DNA of 64,000 nucleotides from Solibacillus palustris (GCF_022549215.1 NZ_JAKZFC010000005.1:62001-126000), one strand, 5' to 3'; positions 38,419-48,329 are shown, counted from the first letter of the stretch. The notes: a model not told the origin generated them from the letters alone. Numbers and translations are program-made.

Positions 38419-39666
38419 TTAAAAGGCATTAGCTGAATTTGCTTGTGATAGGGCATGATTTGCAACTTTTAATACAGCATTCACTAGAACATCAGCCCCT
38501 TTTGAACATGCCTCATATGAAGTAAATTCATCTTCGCGGTGACTGTAGCCTTTTGCACTTGGTACGAAAATCATTGTAGAAGGGATAAATTGTGCGATAA
38601 ATTGCGCATCATGACCAGCCCCACTAAATATATGGTGGCGAGAATAGCCTAATTCTTCGGCACTTGCTGCTACGGCATTAATTACTGTAGGAGCAAAATA
38701 GACCGTATCACGATTCCATAATTTCGTATATTCAAGCTGACAATTTTCAATTTCTTTTGGTAAATCAAAAATAATTTGTTCTACTTGTTGAATAACTGTA
38801 GGGTCTTGATGGCGGGATTCTAATGAGAAAGTTACATGGCTTGGAATGACGGTGTGAATATTTGGATAGGCGTTAATACGACCAATCGTATAAACGAGAT
38901 CCTCAGGAAGCTGCTTTAATTTATTTTGTAAGATCGAAATAATCTGCATCGCGGCAAACATGCTATCCTTACGCATGGAAATAGGGGTTGTACCTGCATG
39001 ATTGGATTCCCCAGTTAAAGTTATGTCATAACATACCATTCCTAGAACACCTTCTACAACACCAATTTCTTTGTTGTAATGCTCCAGAACGGGACCTTGT
39101 TCAATATGAAGTTCCAAGTAGGCATGCGCTTTGGTTAAACGATTTACTTCTTCGCCTTTATAGCCACTTTTTTCTAACGCATTTTCAAATGTTATACCTT
39201 CGCGATCGATTGAAGCTAACATTTTCTCCTTCTCGAATTTTCCTGAAAGCACCCCAGAAGCCATTAGTGAAGGTTCAAAACGGGCGCCTTCTTCGTTTGT
39301 AAAATTCACAATTGTTAAAGGATGATTAAGTTCAATATTAGCATCGATAATCGTTTCTACTGCTTCTAAAGCCGTTAATACGCCAAGAACGCCGTCAAAG
39401 CGTCCGCCTTTAATAACGGAATCTAAATGTGAGCCCATCACGATAGGTAAGTTATTTGTTTTACAAGGCAGTGTTGCATACATTGTGCCCATGTCATCAA
39501 CTGTAACGATCATTCCAAGCTGCTCGCAAATAGATTTTAATTTGTCGCGCGCCATAATATCTTCAGCAGAAAGACTTAAACGTGTGACCCCATTATTTTC
39601 GGTAGCACCAATTTGACTAAATAACTCAATATTTTTTTTAAGTCGTTCACGATTCGTTTTGAACAA
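38419..39666 (-). CDS. M20 amidase: N-carbamoyl-beta-alanine amidohydrolase (probable)
   Basis: Third step of reductive pyrimidine breakdown: N-carbamoyl-beta-alanine to beta-alanine, CO2 and NH3. 415 residues of the hydantoinase/carbamoylase (Zn-dependent M20) family. Metal ligands in G-S-H-L-D-S and G-R-F-D-G-V-L-G (about 80-95), N-E-E-G-A-R-F (~128), E-L-H-I-E-Q-G-P-V-L-E and G-A-G-H-D-A-Q. TTG start at 39666 with AAAGGAGG 7 nt upstream. Family members also act on allantoate or N-carbamoyl amino acids; the choice here rests on the neighbouring uracil genes. Divergent from the PucR regulator. Confidence 0.85.
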   Translation of the reverse strand: MFKTNRERLKKNIELFSQIGATENNGVTRLSLSAEDIMARDKLKSICEQLGMIVTVDDMGTMYATLPCKTNNLPIVMGSHLDSVIKGGRFDGVLGVLTALEAVETIIDANIELNHPLTIVNFTNEEGARFEPSLMASGVLSGKFEKEKMLASIDREGITFENALEKSGYKGEEVNRLTKAHAYLELHIEQGPVLEHYNKEIGVVEGVLGMVCYDITLTGESNHAGTTPISMRKDSMFAAMQIISILQNKLKQLPEDLVYTIGRINAYPNIHTVIPSHVTFSLESRHQDPTVIQQVEQIIFDLPKEIENCQLEYTKLWNRDTVYFAPTVINAVAASAEELGYSRHHIFSGAGHDAQFIAQFIPSTMIFVPSAKGYSHREDEFTSYEACSKGADVLVNAVLKVANHALSQANSANAF

Positions 39667-39734
39667 TGGTTAACCTCCTTTAAAGTCAGCAATTCATTTT
39701 TACTATATCATTATTATAAAATATGTTTGTATAT

Positions 39735-39775
39735 ACATATTGTAAAATATTACAATAATAGCATGTACAATATGT
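39735..39775. promoter_or_regulatory. Inverted repeats in the amidase/pucR divergent region
   Basis: ACATATTGTA (39735-39744) pairs with TACAATATGT (39766-39775), and a third TACAAT (39751-39756) pairs with the ATTGTA core as well. Three ATTGTA/TACAAT half-sites in 41 bp between divergent genes suggest the operator of the PucR-family regulator; this is inference. Confidence 0.45.
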
Positions 39776-39796
39776 AAATTTTGAGGGGGGTCATAA

Positions 39797-41332
39797 ATGT
39801 TAACGGTTCAAGAGGTTTTACAGCGAAAATATTTTGAATGTTCCAAAGTAGTTGCAGGCAATACTGGCTTAAGCCGTGTCATTAAATGGATACACATAAT
39901 GGAAGTTACCGATGTGAAACAATTAATAAAGGGCAATGAATTACTACTGACAACTGGAGTCGTTTTAAAAGATAACGAGAAAGGATTTCTTCAATTTGTC
40001 CAGCAATTGAGCGATTTAGGTGTGGCAGGACTTTGTGTGGAGCTTGGCATGTATATAAAAGAAATTCCTGAAAGCGTCAGAAAGCTAGCGAACCAATTGG
40101 ATTTCCCCTTAATTATTTTTGAAGAAATTGTGCCGTTTGTTGAAATTACACAGGATTTACATACAGTTATTATTCATCATCAATACGATATTTTAAAACA
40201 GTTAGAAGACTATTCCCAAAAAATTAATAAATATGTTTTAAAAGTAAATGATAAAGTAAAGATCCTTCAATATATGCAAAAGTATTTAAATGTAAATGTA
40301 TTTTTTGAAATAAATACAGGAGCAAGCCTATCAATCCCGGATAAAAAAACTGAAAATTCAAAAGATTGCATTGTGAAGCTAGGAGATAAGTACCGTGCGA
40401 GCAATGAATTGAATATATTTGATCAAGCGTATGGCACCGTCTATATTTATTCAGAAAGAAAGGAAATTACCGATTTAGATATTTTAATTTTGGATAGAAC
40501 GGTCGTTACTTTGTCTCAATTTGTTTTAAGAGATTTATATATTGAAGAGAAGCTCGAAAGTGAGCACCGTAAATTTTTCGAAAAATGGTTAGAAGGGAAA
40601 AATAGCAATGAAGAAATGGGCTATTTTTTAGAAGAAATTGAACGTAATTTAACACAAAATGGTTGGTTAGTTATGATTCATCAACTACGAAAGGAAAACA
40701 AAAAGACGGATTTAACAAACTATAAAATTAATTTGCGCCAATCCTTACAAAAAGAAGGTTTTTATACGTTTATTGTCGAGCAGTCGCATTGTTTAATTTT
40801 TATTTTAAGTGATTTATTGCAAGAAAATACGTATAAGGAACGCATGAAACGTGCGATGGATGAAATTGTGAATCAATACCGACTGGATACATTATTTGCG
40901 GTAGGAAAATATGTGTACAACTATAATGAGCTGACCGAAAGCTATCAAACGGCGCAAGATTCCTTACAAATAAGGATGAAAAATATGAAGCTTTCTTATT
41001 TTTATGATGAACTGACACTTTATCACATGGTGAAAGTTTTACAAAATAATTCGATTCTGATGCAAATGGCCAATGAAAAAGTAGAGAAGCTTCGACTGTA
41101 TGACCGCAAGCATAATAGTAACTTAATTCAAACATTAAATATGTATTTGCAGTGTAATGGCTTAAAGAAAGAAACTGCCGAAAAATTATTTATTGTTCGT
41201 CAAACGCTTTATCATCGTCTTGAAAAAATTGAACAAGTAATTGGTAGTGATTTCATGAATTACGAAAATCGTTTATGCCTTGAAATTATGCTATTAATGA
41301 CAAAACAAAATCAGGTCAGAACGAAAGAATGA
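39797..41332 (+). CDS. PucR family transcriptional regulator
   Basis: 511 residues: N-terminal PucR ligand/sensor domain (about 8-125, starting L-T-V-Q-E-V-L), a middle GGDEF-like/CdaR domain, and the C-terminal PucR helix-turn-helix (about 440-500, L-x-x-Y-L-x-x-N-G-x-x-x-x-T-A-E-x-L-x-x-x-R-Q-T-L-Y-x-R-L). In Bacillus PucR activates purine catabolism; here the surrounding genes point to pyrimidine breakdown, so the effector is likely a pyrimidine, dihydropyrimidine or ureido compound. ATG 39797 follows GAGGGGGG. Confidence 0.9.
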   Translation: MLTVQEVLQRKYFECSKVVAGNTGLSRVIKWIHIMEVTDVKQLIKGNELLLTTGVVLKDNEKGFLQFVQQLSDLGVAGLCVELGMYIKEIPESVRKLANQLDFPLIIFEEIVPFVEITQDLHTVIIHHQYDILKQLEDYSQKINKYVLKVNDKVKILQYMQKYLNVNVFFEINTGASLSIPDKKTENSKDCIVKLGDKYRASNELNIFDQAYGTVYIYSERKEITDLDILILDRTVVTLSQFVLRDLYIEEKLESEHRKFFEKWLEGKNSNEEMGYFLEEIERNLTQNGWLVMIHQLRKENKKTDLTNYKINLRQSLQKEGFYTFIVEQSHCLIFILSDLLQENTYKERMKRAMDEIVNQYRLDTLFAVGKYVYNYNELTESYQTAQDSLQIRMKNMKLSYFYDELTLYHMVKVLQNNSILMQMANEKVEKLRLYDRKHNSNLIQTLNMYLQCNGLKKETAEKLFIVRQTLYHRLEKIEQVIGSDFMNYENRLCLEIMLLMTKQNQVRTKE

Positions 41333-41439
41333 GCTAAATGTGAAATACGTTGAAATAATTGTTTTACACAATGTATAGTGCCCTACTAATTCTAATAAGA
41401 GAAAATAAGTGTAAGTGTTGAAAATTAGGAGGGATGTTC

Positions 41440-42795
41440 ATGAGTCAATCAGTTGAGTATAACTGGAAAGCAAATGATGAAAAATACGTATGGCATTCAA
41501 TGAAACCTTATAATCCTGAAGCAACTTTCATTGTTGAACAAGCTGAAGGCGCTTGGGTGACAGATATTGATGGTAACAAATATTTAGATGCAATGGCAGG
41601 ACTTTGGTGTACTAATATTGGGTATGGACGTAAGGAAATGGCAGAAGTAGCATATGAACAGATGATTAAAAACTCCTATACACCACTTTCTTATGGTCAT
41701 ACACCATCGATTTTATTAAGTCAAAAAATTAGTGAATTATTAGGCGATGAATATGTTGTCTTTTATTCGAATAGCGGTTCCGAGGCGAATGAAGTAGCAT
41801 TTAAAATCGCTCGTCAATATTATCAACAAAAAGGTGAAACAAATCGCTATAAAATTATCTCTCGTTACCGCGCGTATCATGGAAATACAATGGGCTCGCT
41901 TGCAGCAACAGGCCAAGCACAACGAAAATATAAATATGAGCCGCTTGCACCAGGCTTCCTACACGTTGCACCACCTGATCAATATCGCAATCCTGAAGAG
42001 ATGCAAAATAATGATCCAACGACATTACCAAGTGTCAACACAATTGATCAAACGATTACGTGGGAAATGTCAGAAACAGTGGCTGCCGTTATTATGGAGC
42101 CAATCATTACGGGTGGCGGTGTAATCGTACCGAATGAGGCCTACTTAAAAGGTGTGAAAGAAGTATGTGAAAAGCATGGTACGTTGCTCATTGTTGATGA
42201 AGTAATTTGTGGCTTTGGTCGTACAGGTAAAGCTTTCGGATTCCAAAATTATGGAATTAAACCGGATATTGTGACTATGGCTAAAGGGCTGACGAGTGCC
42301 TATATGCCATTATCTGCTACAGCTGTACGTCGTGAAATCTATGAACAATTCACAAGCAATGGAGACTACGAGTTTTTGCGTCATGTAAATACATTTGGCG
42401 GCTCGCCAGTAGCGTGTTCAGTTGCTTTAAAAAATATCGAAATTATGGAACGTGAAAATTTATTTGAACAATCTGTAAAGCTAGGTACAGAACTGATGCA
42501 ATACTTACAGAATAATTTAAATGACCACCCATATGTTGGAGATATTCGTGGGAAAGGTTTGTTGCTAGGAATTGAGCTTGTTGAAGATAAAGCAACGAAA
42601 AAACCATTAGATATCCATAAAGTAAATGCCGTTATTGCTTATTGTAAGGCAAAAGGATTAATCATTGGGAAAAATGGTGTGACCGTTGCGAACTTTAATA
42701 ATGTTTTAACATTATCCCCACCACTTTCAATTACGTTTGAAGAAATGAACTTTATTGCCAATACATTTATCGAAGCTGTAAACAGCATTAAGTAA
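41440..42795 (+). CDS. Class III aminotransferase, probable beta-alanine:pyruvate
   Basis: PLP enzyme proposed to convert beta-alanine to malonate semialdehyde. 451 residues. Visible: Y-S-N-S-G-S-E-A-N-E phosphate-binding loop (~110), Y-H-G-N-T, D-E-V-I-C-G-F-G-R-T-G with the cofactor Asp, and catalytic Lys in T-M-A-K-G-L-T-S-A-Y. ATG 41440 is favoured: AGGAGGG ends 6 nt before it, whereas ATG 41434 abuts the ribosome site. 17 nt before the dehydrogenase gene. Related enzymes use taurine or putrescine; the assignment comes from context. Confidence 0.85.
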   Translation: MSQSVEYNWKANDEKYVWHSMKPYNPEATFIVEQAEGAWVTDIDGNKYLDAMAGLWCTNIGYGRKEMAEVAYEQMIKNSYTPLSYGHTPSILLSQKISELLGDEYVVFYSNSGSEANEVAFKIARQYYQQKGETNRYKIISRYRAYHGNTMGSLAATGQAQRKYKYEPLAPGFLHVAPPDQYRNPEEMQNNDPTTLPSVNTIDQTITWEMSETVAAVIMEPIITGGGVIVPNEAYLKGVKEVCEKHGTLLIVDEVICGFGRTGKAFGFQNYGIKPDIVTMAKGLTSAYMPLSATAVRREIYEQFTSNGDYEFLRHVNTFGGSPVACSVALKNIEIMERENLFEQSVKLGTELMQYLQNNLNDHPYVGDIRGKGLLLGIELVEDKATKKPLDIHKVNAVIAYCKAKGLIIGKNGVTVANFNNVLTLSPPLSITFEEMNFIANTFIEAVNSIK

Positions 42796-42812
42796 AAGGA
42801 GGAATTTCTCAT

Positions 42813-44330
42813 ATGGCAGAAGCGGTTTCAGTAAAAAAATTAACGCATTTCATTAATGGGCAATTAGTAGAAGGTAAAAGTGGTAATTATGCAAATGTAT
42901 ATAATCCATCAACGGGTGAAGTGATTGCAGAAGTGCCACTTGCAACTGCCGAGGAAACGAGTGAAGCAATTGCCGCGGCTGAGGCTGCATTCCCTGCATG
43001 GCGTGATATCGCCGTTGCTAAACGAGTAGAAGTTATCATACGTTTTCGTCAACTCATAACAGAAAACATAGATCAGTTACTAAATATCATTTGTACAGAA
43101 AGCGGAAAAACTTTAGAAGATGCGCGCGGTGAAATTATTCGTGGATTGGAATCCGTTGATTTAGCTATTGGAGCGCCGCATTTAATGAAGGGGGAATACT
43201 CTGTCAATGTAGGCGGTCAAATTAATTCGTATTCGGCAAAATATCCTTTAGGGGTTGTTGCTGCGATATCGCCGTTTAACTTCCCAATTATGGTTCCGTT
43301 AGCGCAAACTTCGATGGCTGTAGCTGTTGGGAATGCCGTTATTTTAAAGGCTTCTGAAAAAGTACCGATGACAGCGTTATTTGTCAGTGAATTATGGAAA
43401 AAGGCGGGCTTACCTGATGGCATTTGGACAGTAGTAAATGGTAGTAAAGAGGCCGTAAATGAACTATTAGAAAATCCATCGGTGCAAGCAATTTCATTTG
43501 TAGGTTCAACGCCGATAGCGAAATATATTTACGAGACTGGCTCAAAATATGGAAAGCGTGTAACTGCACTTGGTGGTGGTAAAAATAATATGGTTGTCAT
43601 GCCCGATGCAGATATAGAGCAAGTAGCAAATGCATTTATCGGAGCGGCATATGGAGCGGCCTCTCAACGCTGTATGGCCATTTCTACAATTATGCCGGTT
43701 GGCGAAGAGACGGCAAATAAATTAGTAGCAATTTTAAAAGAGAAAATTAGTAAGTTAAAAGTCGGTAGTTATACCGAAGAAGGAACAGATTTCGGTCCGG
43801 TCATTTCGAAAGAATCCAAAGAGGGAATTTTAAAAGCGATTGATCGAGCGGAGCAGCAAGGGGCAACGGTGGTCAATGATGGGCGTACATTAAACATGGC
43901 GGAAAATTCAAATGGTTACTTTGTAGGTCCCACATTATTAGATAATATTACAACGGAAATGGATATTTTCGAATTAGAAGTATTCGGTCCCGCTCGAAAT
44001 GTTGTGCGCGTAGCTTCTTTAGCGGAAGCAATTGCTGTCATTAACTCGCAAGAATTAGCAAATGGTGTAACGATCTTTACGAATGACGGTGCAGCTGCAC
44101 GCAAGTTTACAACCGAAATTGACGTAGGGATGGTTGGCGTAAACGTGCCAATTCCAATACCAGTAGGTTACCACAATTTTGCCGGTTTCAAAGGCTCTCG
44201 TTTCGGTGAAGGCCATATGTTTGGACCAGATCAAGCCCGCTTTTATACGAAAACGAAGACGATTTCAGAGCGTTGGATTGAAGTAACAGAAAAAACCGAA
44301 TCTACATTTGCCTTCCCTAGCAATAATTAA
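42813..44330 (+). CDS. CoA-acylating (methyl)malonate-semialdehyde dehydrogenase
   Basis: 505 residues, aldehyde dehydrogenase of the MmsA/IolA group: malonate semialdehyde + CoA + NAD+ to acetyl-CoA + CO2, the last step after beta-alanine transamination. Visible: S-P-F-N-F-P near 152, F-V-G-S-T-P, catalytic Cys in S-Q-R-C-M-A-I-S (~288), and the long MmsA-type C-terminus (F-K-G-S-R-F-G-E-G-H...F-Y-T-K-T-K-T). It differs from classical MmsA at G-G-G-K-N-N (usually G-G-A-K-N-H) and Q-R-C (usually E-R-C), so it may be a distinct subgroup. Confidence 0.85.
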   Translation: MAEAVSVKKLTHFINGQLVEGKSGNYANVYNPSTGEVIAEVPLATAEETSEAIAAAEAAFPAWRDIAVAKRVEVIIRFRQLITENIDQLLNIICTESGKTLEDARGEIIRGLESVDLAIGAPHLMKGEYSVNVGGQINSYSAKYPLGVVAAISPFNFPIMVPLAQTSMAVAVGNAVILKASEKVPMTALFVSELWKKAGLPDGIWTVVNGSKEAVNELLENPSVQAISFVGSTPIAKYIYETGSKYGKRVTALGGGKNNMVVMPDADIEQVANAFIGAAYGAASQRCMAISTIMPVGEETANKLVAILKEKISKLKVGSYTEEGTDFGPVISKESKEGILKAIDRAEQQGATVVNDGRTLNMAENSNGYFVGPTLLDNITTEMDIFELEVFGPARNVVRVASLAEAIAVINSQELANGVTIFTNDGAAARKFTTEIDVGMVGVNVPIPIPVGYHNFAGFKGSRFGEGHMFGPDQARFYTKTKTISERWIEVTEKTESTFAFPSNN

Positions 44331-44342
44331 ATAGATGGATTG

Positions 44343-44400
44343 AAAAGGAGCATATGCTTTATTACATTTTGGATAAGTAATAATGGAATTGCTCCTTTAT
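44343..44400 (+). terminator. Terminator-like hairpin after the dehydrogenase gene
   Basis: AAAGGAGCA...GCTCCTTT with an inner TTATTAC/GTAATAA stem, followed by a T-rich stretch. Confidence 0.6.
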
Positions 44401-44512
44401 TCATTATTACTTTTACAAAATGTCCACAATTTAATATAAATTACATTACGTAGTGTATATTAAATCGCAACAATCCATCTTGTAAAATTAAAATTACTAT
44501 TCACAATGAGTA

Positions 44513-45140
44513 TTTTCTAATACAATATTTGGAATGAAGTACACGCAGATAAAATAATTCGTTCTGCTACGCTACGGGGCATGCTTTCCTGGGGGGGTGG
44601 CTCCAAAGCGTTGACAAACGCTTTGCGACGAGTAACCGCAGGAGCAACTTTGTTTTTTTCCGCGCACGCTTTATCCCCAAGGAGTCCGCCCCTTCTCTTA
44701 GCGGCACTCTACTATATAACTAAAGAGGGCTTTTATTACAAAGCTATTTAATGAAGTGTGCTGAATTAATCTTAGTTATTGAAATAAAGTCTACTTTCAT
44801 CTAAAAATGGTTTTATTTTAAGACATTCAAAATAGCTAGTTTTTATTTACAGAGATAACATTTAATTGAAGATACAATATTGTAAACAGCGACATATTTT
44901 ATGTATCCCCGCCGCCTCGCGAATGCGCAAGCGGCAGCATTGGACGCTTTTAACTAAATTAAAACGCAACATTTTAGTATGGCGGGCATTGCATGCGGCA
45001 TTAAAGACAGTAGTATGGACACGTACCACGTGGCCATAATGCGGTCATGCCGTAGCCCGCCAAAAAAAGTAACACTGTAATTAATCCATTTTCTGTTAGT
45101 GAATTTGCTCAACGTTAGATTATTATTCAAAATATAAAAC
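44513..45140. repeat. Interspersed non-coding repeat, copy B (~0.63 kb)
   Basis: Same order of conserved blocks as copy A (2728-3309), same orientation. Blocks: GCTACGGGGCATGCTTTCC near 44570, CCAAGGAGTCCGCCCCTTC near 44677, GAAGTGTGCTGAATT near 44752, TGTAAACAGCG near 44890, CCGCCGCCTCGCGA near 44908 and TGGCGGGC...GCCCGCCA at ~44980-45062. Variable parts: a different hairpin AAAGCGTT/AACGCTTT (44605-44624), and a ~44-bp insertion within the last stem, flanked by ATGCGG on both sides, containing CCACGTGG. No credible ORF. It divides the pyrimidine cluster into two transcription units. Confidence 0.8.
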
Positions 45141-45534
45141 ATCTTTCCCTCATTCTATGAAATTGTTCTTGCTAAAAATATTTAGTAGTACGCTTTCCCG
45201 CAAAAGTTATTTAAGCTTTAGTTCACATCAGATTTGTCCAACGTATGGATATTATCAAAATTCTTTTCATAAATATATTTAATTGCATAAAGTGAAATTT
45301 TCTTTGCTCGACGGGATATTCTTCATCTTATTTCGAGCATTAGCTTTCACCAAGCGTGCTTATAGGGATAGTGGATCCCTCATTTAGCTGTCTCCAAACA
45401 CTTATCATTTTAAGTGGGCGCATTAATGTAGGATAAGCACATCATTGATAGTCTGAATATTTTGTATTCTGTTGTTTTATCAATTCTTTAATAGAGTTTT
45501 TGATAAATAATTTTAGCAACTAGGAGGAGAAATT
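45141..45534. other. Leader region of the dihydropyrimidinase operon
   Basis: Contains no supported gene. It must carry the promoter of the 45535-51374 operon, but I found no clear -35/-10 pair; the last 60 nt are AT-rich (TTGATAAATAATTTTAGC) before AGGAGGAG. Confidence 0.35.
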
Positions 45535-46932
45535 ATGAAGAAAATCGTAACTGGAGGAACTATTGTAACGGCTGCCGATACGTATAAAGCAGATTTATTA
45601 ATCGAAGACGGGGTAATTACGCAAATTGCACCGAGTATACAAGAGGAAGATGCGGAAATTATTGATGCTTCAGGAAAGCTTGTTTTCCCAGGAGGAATTG
45701 ATCCGCATACCCATTTAGATATGCCTTTTAATAATACCGTTACCGATGATGATTGGGAGTCAGGGACGATTGCAGCAGCATTTGGAGGAACGACAACAAT
45801 TATTGATTTCTGTATTAGTGCCGGTTCTCCTACTTTAATGGATGCCATTGATACATGGCATAGCAAATCGAAAGAAAAGGCGGTTATTGACTACGGTTTC
45901 CACCTAATGATTGGTGATTTAAATGAGCAACGTCTAAAAGAATTACCTGAAGCGCTAGAACGAGGCGGGATTAGTTCAATTAAAGTATTTTTAGCATATG
46001 CAAAAGAATTCCAGGCAACAGATCGTACATTATTCCAAGCATTTAAAGTTGGAAAAGAGCTAGGTGCAACGGTAATGGTGCACTGTGAAAATGGCTCGGT
46101 TATTGATGAGCTAGTAGAAGAGGCGAAAGCGAAAGGCAATACAGCTCCAATTTATCATGCATTAACGCGTCCTCCAGAAGTAGAGGGAGAAGCGACAAAA
46201 CGTGCGATTGAACTTGCAAATTTAGCGGGAGCGCAATTATATGTTGTACATGTTACATGTAAAGAAGCCGTTGATGAAATTATTTCAGCGCGCAATAAAG
46301 GCTACAATGTTTTAGGTGAAACATGCCCGCCTTATTTAGTGTTGGACCAATCAGCATTAGCAAAGCCGGACTTTGAAGGGGCAAAATATGTATGGTCACC
46401 ACCTTTACGCCCGAAAGAGCATCAGGAAGTATTATGGAATGCATTGAAAGCGAAGCAACTACAAACAATTGGTTCAGATCAATGCTCTTTCAGCTTTAAC
46501 GGCAAAAAATCATTAGGGAAAGATGATTTCTCGAAAATTCCAAATGGAGGGCCATTTATTGAGGATCGCTTCTCTGTTTTATATTCAGAAGGCGTAGAAA
46601 AAGGCCGAATTTCAATTAATGAATTTGTTGATATGATTTCTACACAGTCCGCAAAGATTTTCGGATTATTCCCGCAAAAGGGAACGATTGCGATTGGATC
46701 AGATGCCGATATTGTCTTATTTGATCCGACAGTTAAACGTACGATTTCAGCGGAAACGCATCACATGAATGTGGACTATAACGCATTTGAAGGGTTGGAA
46801 GTAACAGGTGAACCGACAAGCGTTTTAGTACGTGGTGAATACGTAATTAAAGAAAAAAAATTCGTAGGTAAACTTGGAAGTGGCAAGTATATCCGACGAG
46901 AAGTAAAGAACACAACTAAAGTATCTTCATAA
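45535..46932 (+). CDS. hydA: Dihydropyrimidinase (D-hydantoinase)
   Basis: Opens the ring of dihydrouracil/dihydrothymine to the N-carbamoyl amino acid; cytoplasmic, two-zinc amidohydrolase. 465 residues. Metal ligands: D-P-H-T-H-L-D (about 57-63), carboxylated Lys in S-S-I-K-V-F-L-A-Y (~150), His in V-H-C-E-N-G and V-V-H-V-T, Asp in G-S-D-Q-C-S. ATG 45535 with AGGAGG. First gene of hydA-preT-preA-permease-ORF70. Confidence 0.93.
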   Translation: MKKIVTGGTIVTAADTYKADLLIEDGVITQIAPSIQEEDAEIIDASGKLVFPGGIDPHTHLDMPFNNTVTDDDWESGTIAAAFGGTTTIIDFCISAGSPTLMDAIDTWHSKSKEKAVIDYGFHLMIGDLNEQRLKELPEALERGGISSIKVFLAYAKEFQATDRTLFQAFKVGKELGATVMVHCENGSVIDELVEEAKAKGNTAPIYHALTRPPEVEGEATKRAIELANLAGAQLYVVHVTCKEAVDEIISARNKGYNVLGETCPPYLVLDQSALAKPDFEGAKYVWSPPLRPKEHQEVLWNALKAKQLQTIGSDQCSFSFNGKKSLGKDDFSKIPNGGPFIEDRFSVLYSEGVEKGRISINEFVDMISTQSAKIFGLFPQKGTIAIGSDADIVLFDPTVKRTISAETHHMNVDYNAFEGLEVTGEPTSVLVRGEYVIKEKKFVGKLGSGKYIRREVKNTTKVSS

Positions 46933-46985
46933 GTATTGATCCCACTAGACAAGTAATAACAAATCACACTGGGGAGAGGATTGTT

Positions 46986-48329
46986 ATGAAAATGAGTAAT
47001 GATTTATCAAAAAACTTTGAAGAAATGTTTGGTGGCTTAACAACATATACCGCAACGGTTGAAGCAAATCGATGTTTATATTGCTACGACGCACCTTGTA
47101 TTCAAGCCTGTCCAACAAGTATTAATATTCCAAGCTTTATAAAGAAAATTGCTTCGAATAATATGAAGGGTTCTGCTCGCGTCATTATGGAGTCAAATCC
47201 TGTAGGTGCAAGTTGTGCGAGAGTTTGTCCAACAATCGAGCTTTGTGAGGGAGCTTGTGTATTAAATAGTGAGGAAAAACCAATTCAAATTGGTCATTTG
47301 CAACGCTATGCAACTGATTGGCTACGTGAATCGAACGTAAAATTATTTACACCACAACCGCAAAATGGTAAGAAAATCGCAATTATCGGGAGTGGCCCCG
47401 CAGGTTTATCTGCCGCACGTGAATTGGCGTTATTAGGATATGCCGTAACGATTTATGAAGCAGATGAAAAAGCAGGCGGTTTAAATTACTACGGTATTGT
47501 TTCATTCCGCTTACCACAAGATGTCGTTGAATGGGAAGTGCAGCAAGTACAAAACCTAGGTGTAGAAATAAAAACAAACACAAAAATAGGGGAAGATGTG
47601 CTCGTAGATGAACTACTTGCCAATTTTGACCGCATTATCGTAGCGGTCGGGATGGGGAAAGTACCGATGCTTGGCATTGAGGGTGAAAACTTAGAGGGCG
47701 TATATGATGCGATTGATTATGTAAAAGAATCAAAAGCTACATTTACTGATAAGGTAGTAGGGAAAAAAGTAGTTGTCATTGGTGCTGGGAATACAGCGAT
47801 AGATGCTGCAACCTGCTCGGTCCGTTTAGATGCGGAGCAAGTGCAAATTGTTTACCGTCGTACCTCCAAAGAAATGACGGCCTATGATTTTGAATATGAA
47901 TTTGCCAAACTGGACGGTGTGGAATTCAGATGGTTATCACTACCTAAACGAATTATTGGCAATGAAAATGGTCAAGTCATTGGAATGGAATGTGTGAAAA
48001 TGAAGTTAACAGATATAGAGAATGGAAAAGGAAAGTTAACGGAAATTCCTAACTCTGAATTTGTCATTGAAACAGATGCAGTCATTCGAGCAATTGGTCA
48101 AACGAAACATTATGAACTGATTGAGCATTTAGGATTAGCGAATACACGTGGTGTGATTGATGTAGACATTAATAGTTTGAAAACATCAAATCCGAAAATC
48201 TATGCTTGCGGTGACGTTATTTATGGCAATGGCTATGGTGAAGCAACGGTCGTGTCCGCGGCGCAACAAGGAAAAGATTCGGCATACGCAATTCATAATG
48301 AACTGAACGCAAAATCAGAAATTGCATAG
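46986..48329 (+). CDS. preT: Dihydropyrimidine dehydrogenase, FAD/NAD(P)H subunit (PreT-like)
   Basis: Electron-input subunit that passes reducing equivalents from NAD(P)H to PreA. 447 residues. N-terminal four-Cys iron-sulfur domain (C-L-Y-C-Y-D-A-P-C-I-Q-A-C-P and C-A-R-V-C-P...C-E-G-A-C, about 24-90), FAD site G-S-G-P-A-G-L-S-A (~135), NAD(P) site G-A-G-N-T-A-I-D (~265), and C-terminal A-C-G-D-V. ATG 46986 follows GGGGAGAGG. 11 nt before preA. Resembles the small subunit of glutamate synthase, but the preA partner settles the call. Confidence 0.9.
   Translation: MKMSNDLSKNFEEMFGGLTTYTATVEANRCLYCYDAPCIQACPTSINIPSFIKKIASNNMKGSARVIMESNPVGASCARVCPTIELCEGACVLNSEEKPIQIGHLQRYATDWLRESNVKLFTPQPQNGKKIAIIGSGPAGLSAARELALLGYAVTIYEADEKAGGLNYYGIVSFRLPQDVVEWEVQQVQNLGVEIKTNTKIGEDVLVDELLANFDRIIVAVGMGKVPMLGIEGENLEGVYDAIDYVKESKATFTDKVVGKKVVVIGAGNTAIDAATCSVRLDAEQVQIVYRRTSKEMTAYDFEYEFAKLDGVEFRWLSLPKRIIGNENGQVIGMECVKMKLTDIENGKGKLTEIPNSEFVIETDAVIRAIGQTKHYELIEHLGLANTRGVIDVDINSLKTSNPKIYACGDVIYGNGYGEATVVSAAQQGKDSAYAIHNELNAKSEIA

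Noticed and set aside
44954-45142. 62-codon minus-strand ORF in repeat copy B
   Set aside because: No ribosome site, and it is not kept in copy A, where the corresponding region is interrupted; treated as non-coding.
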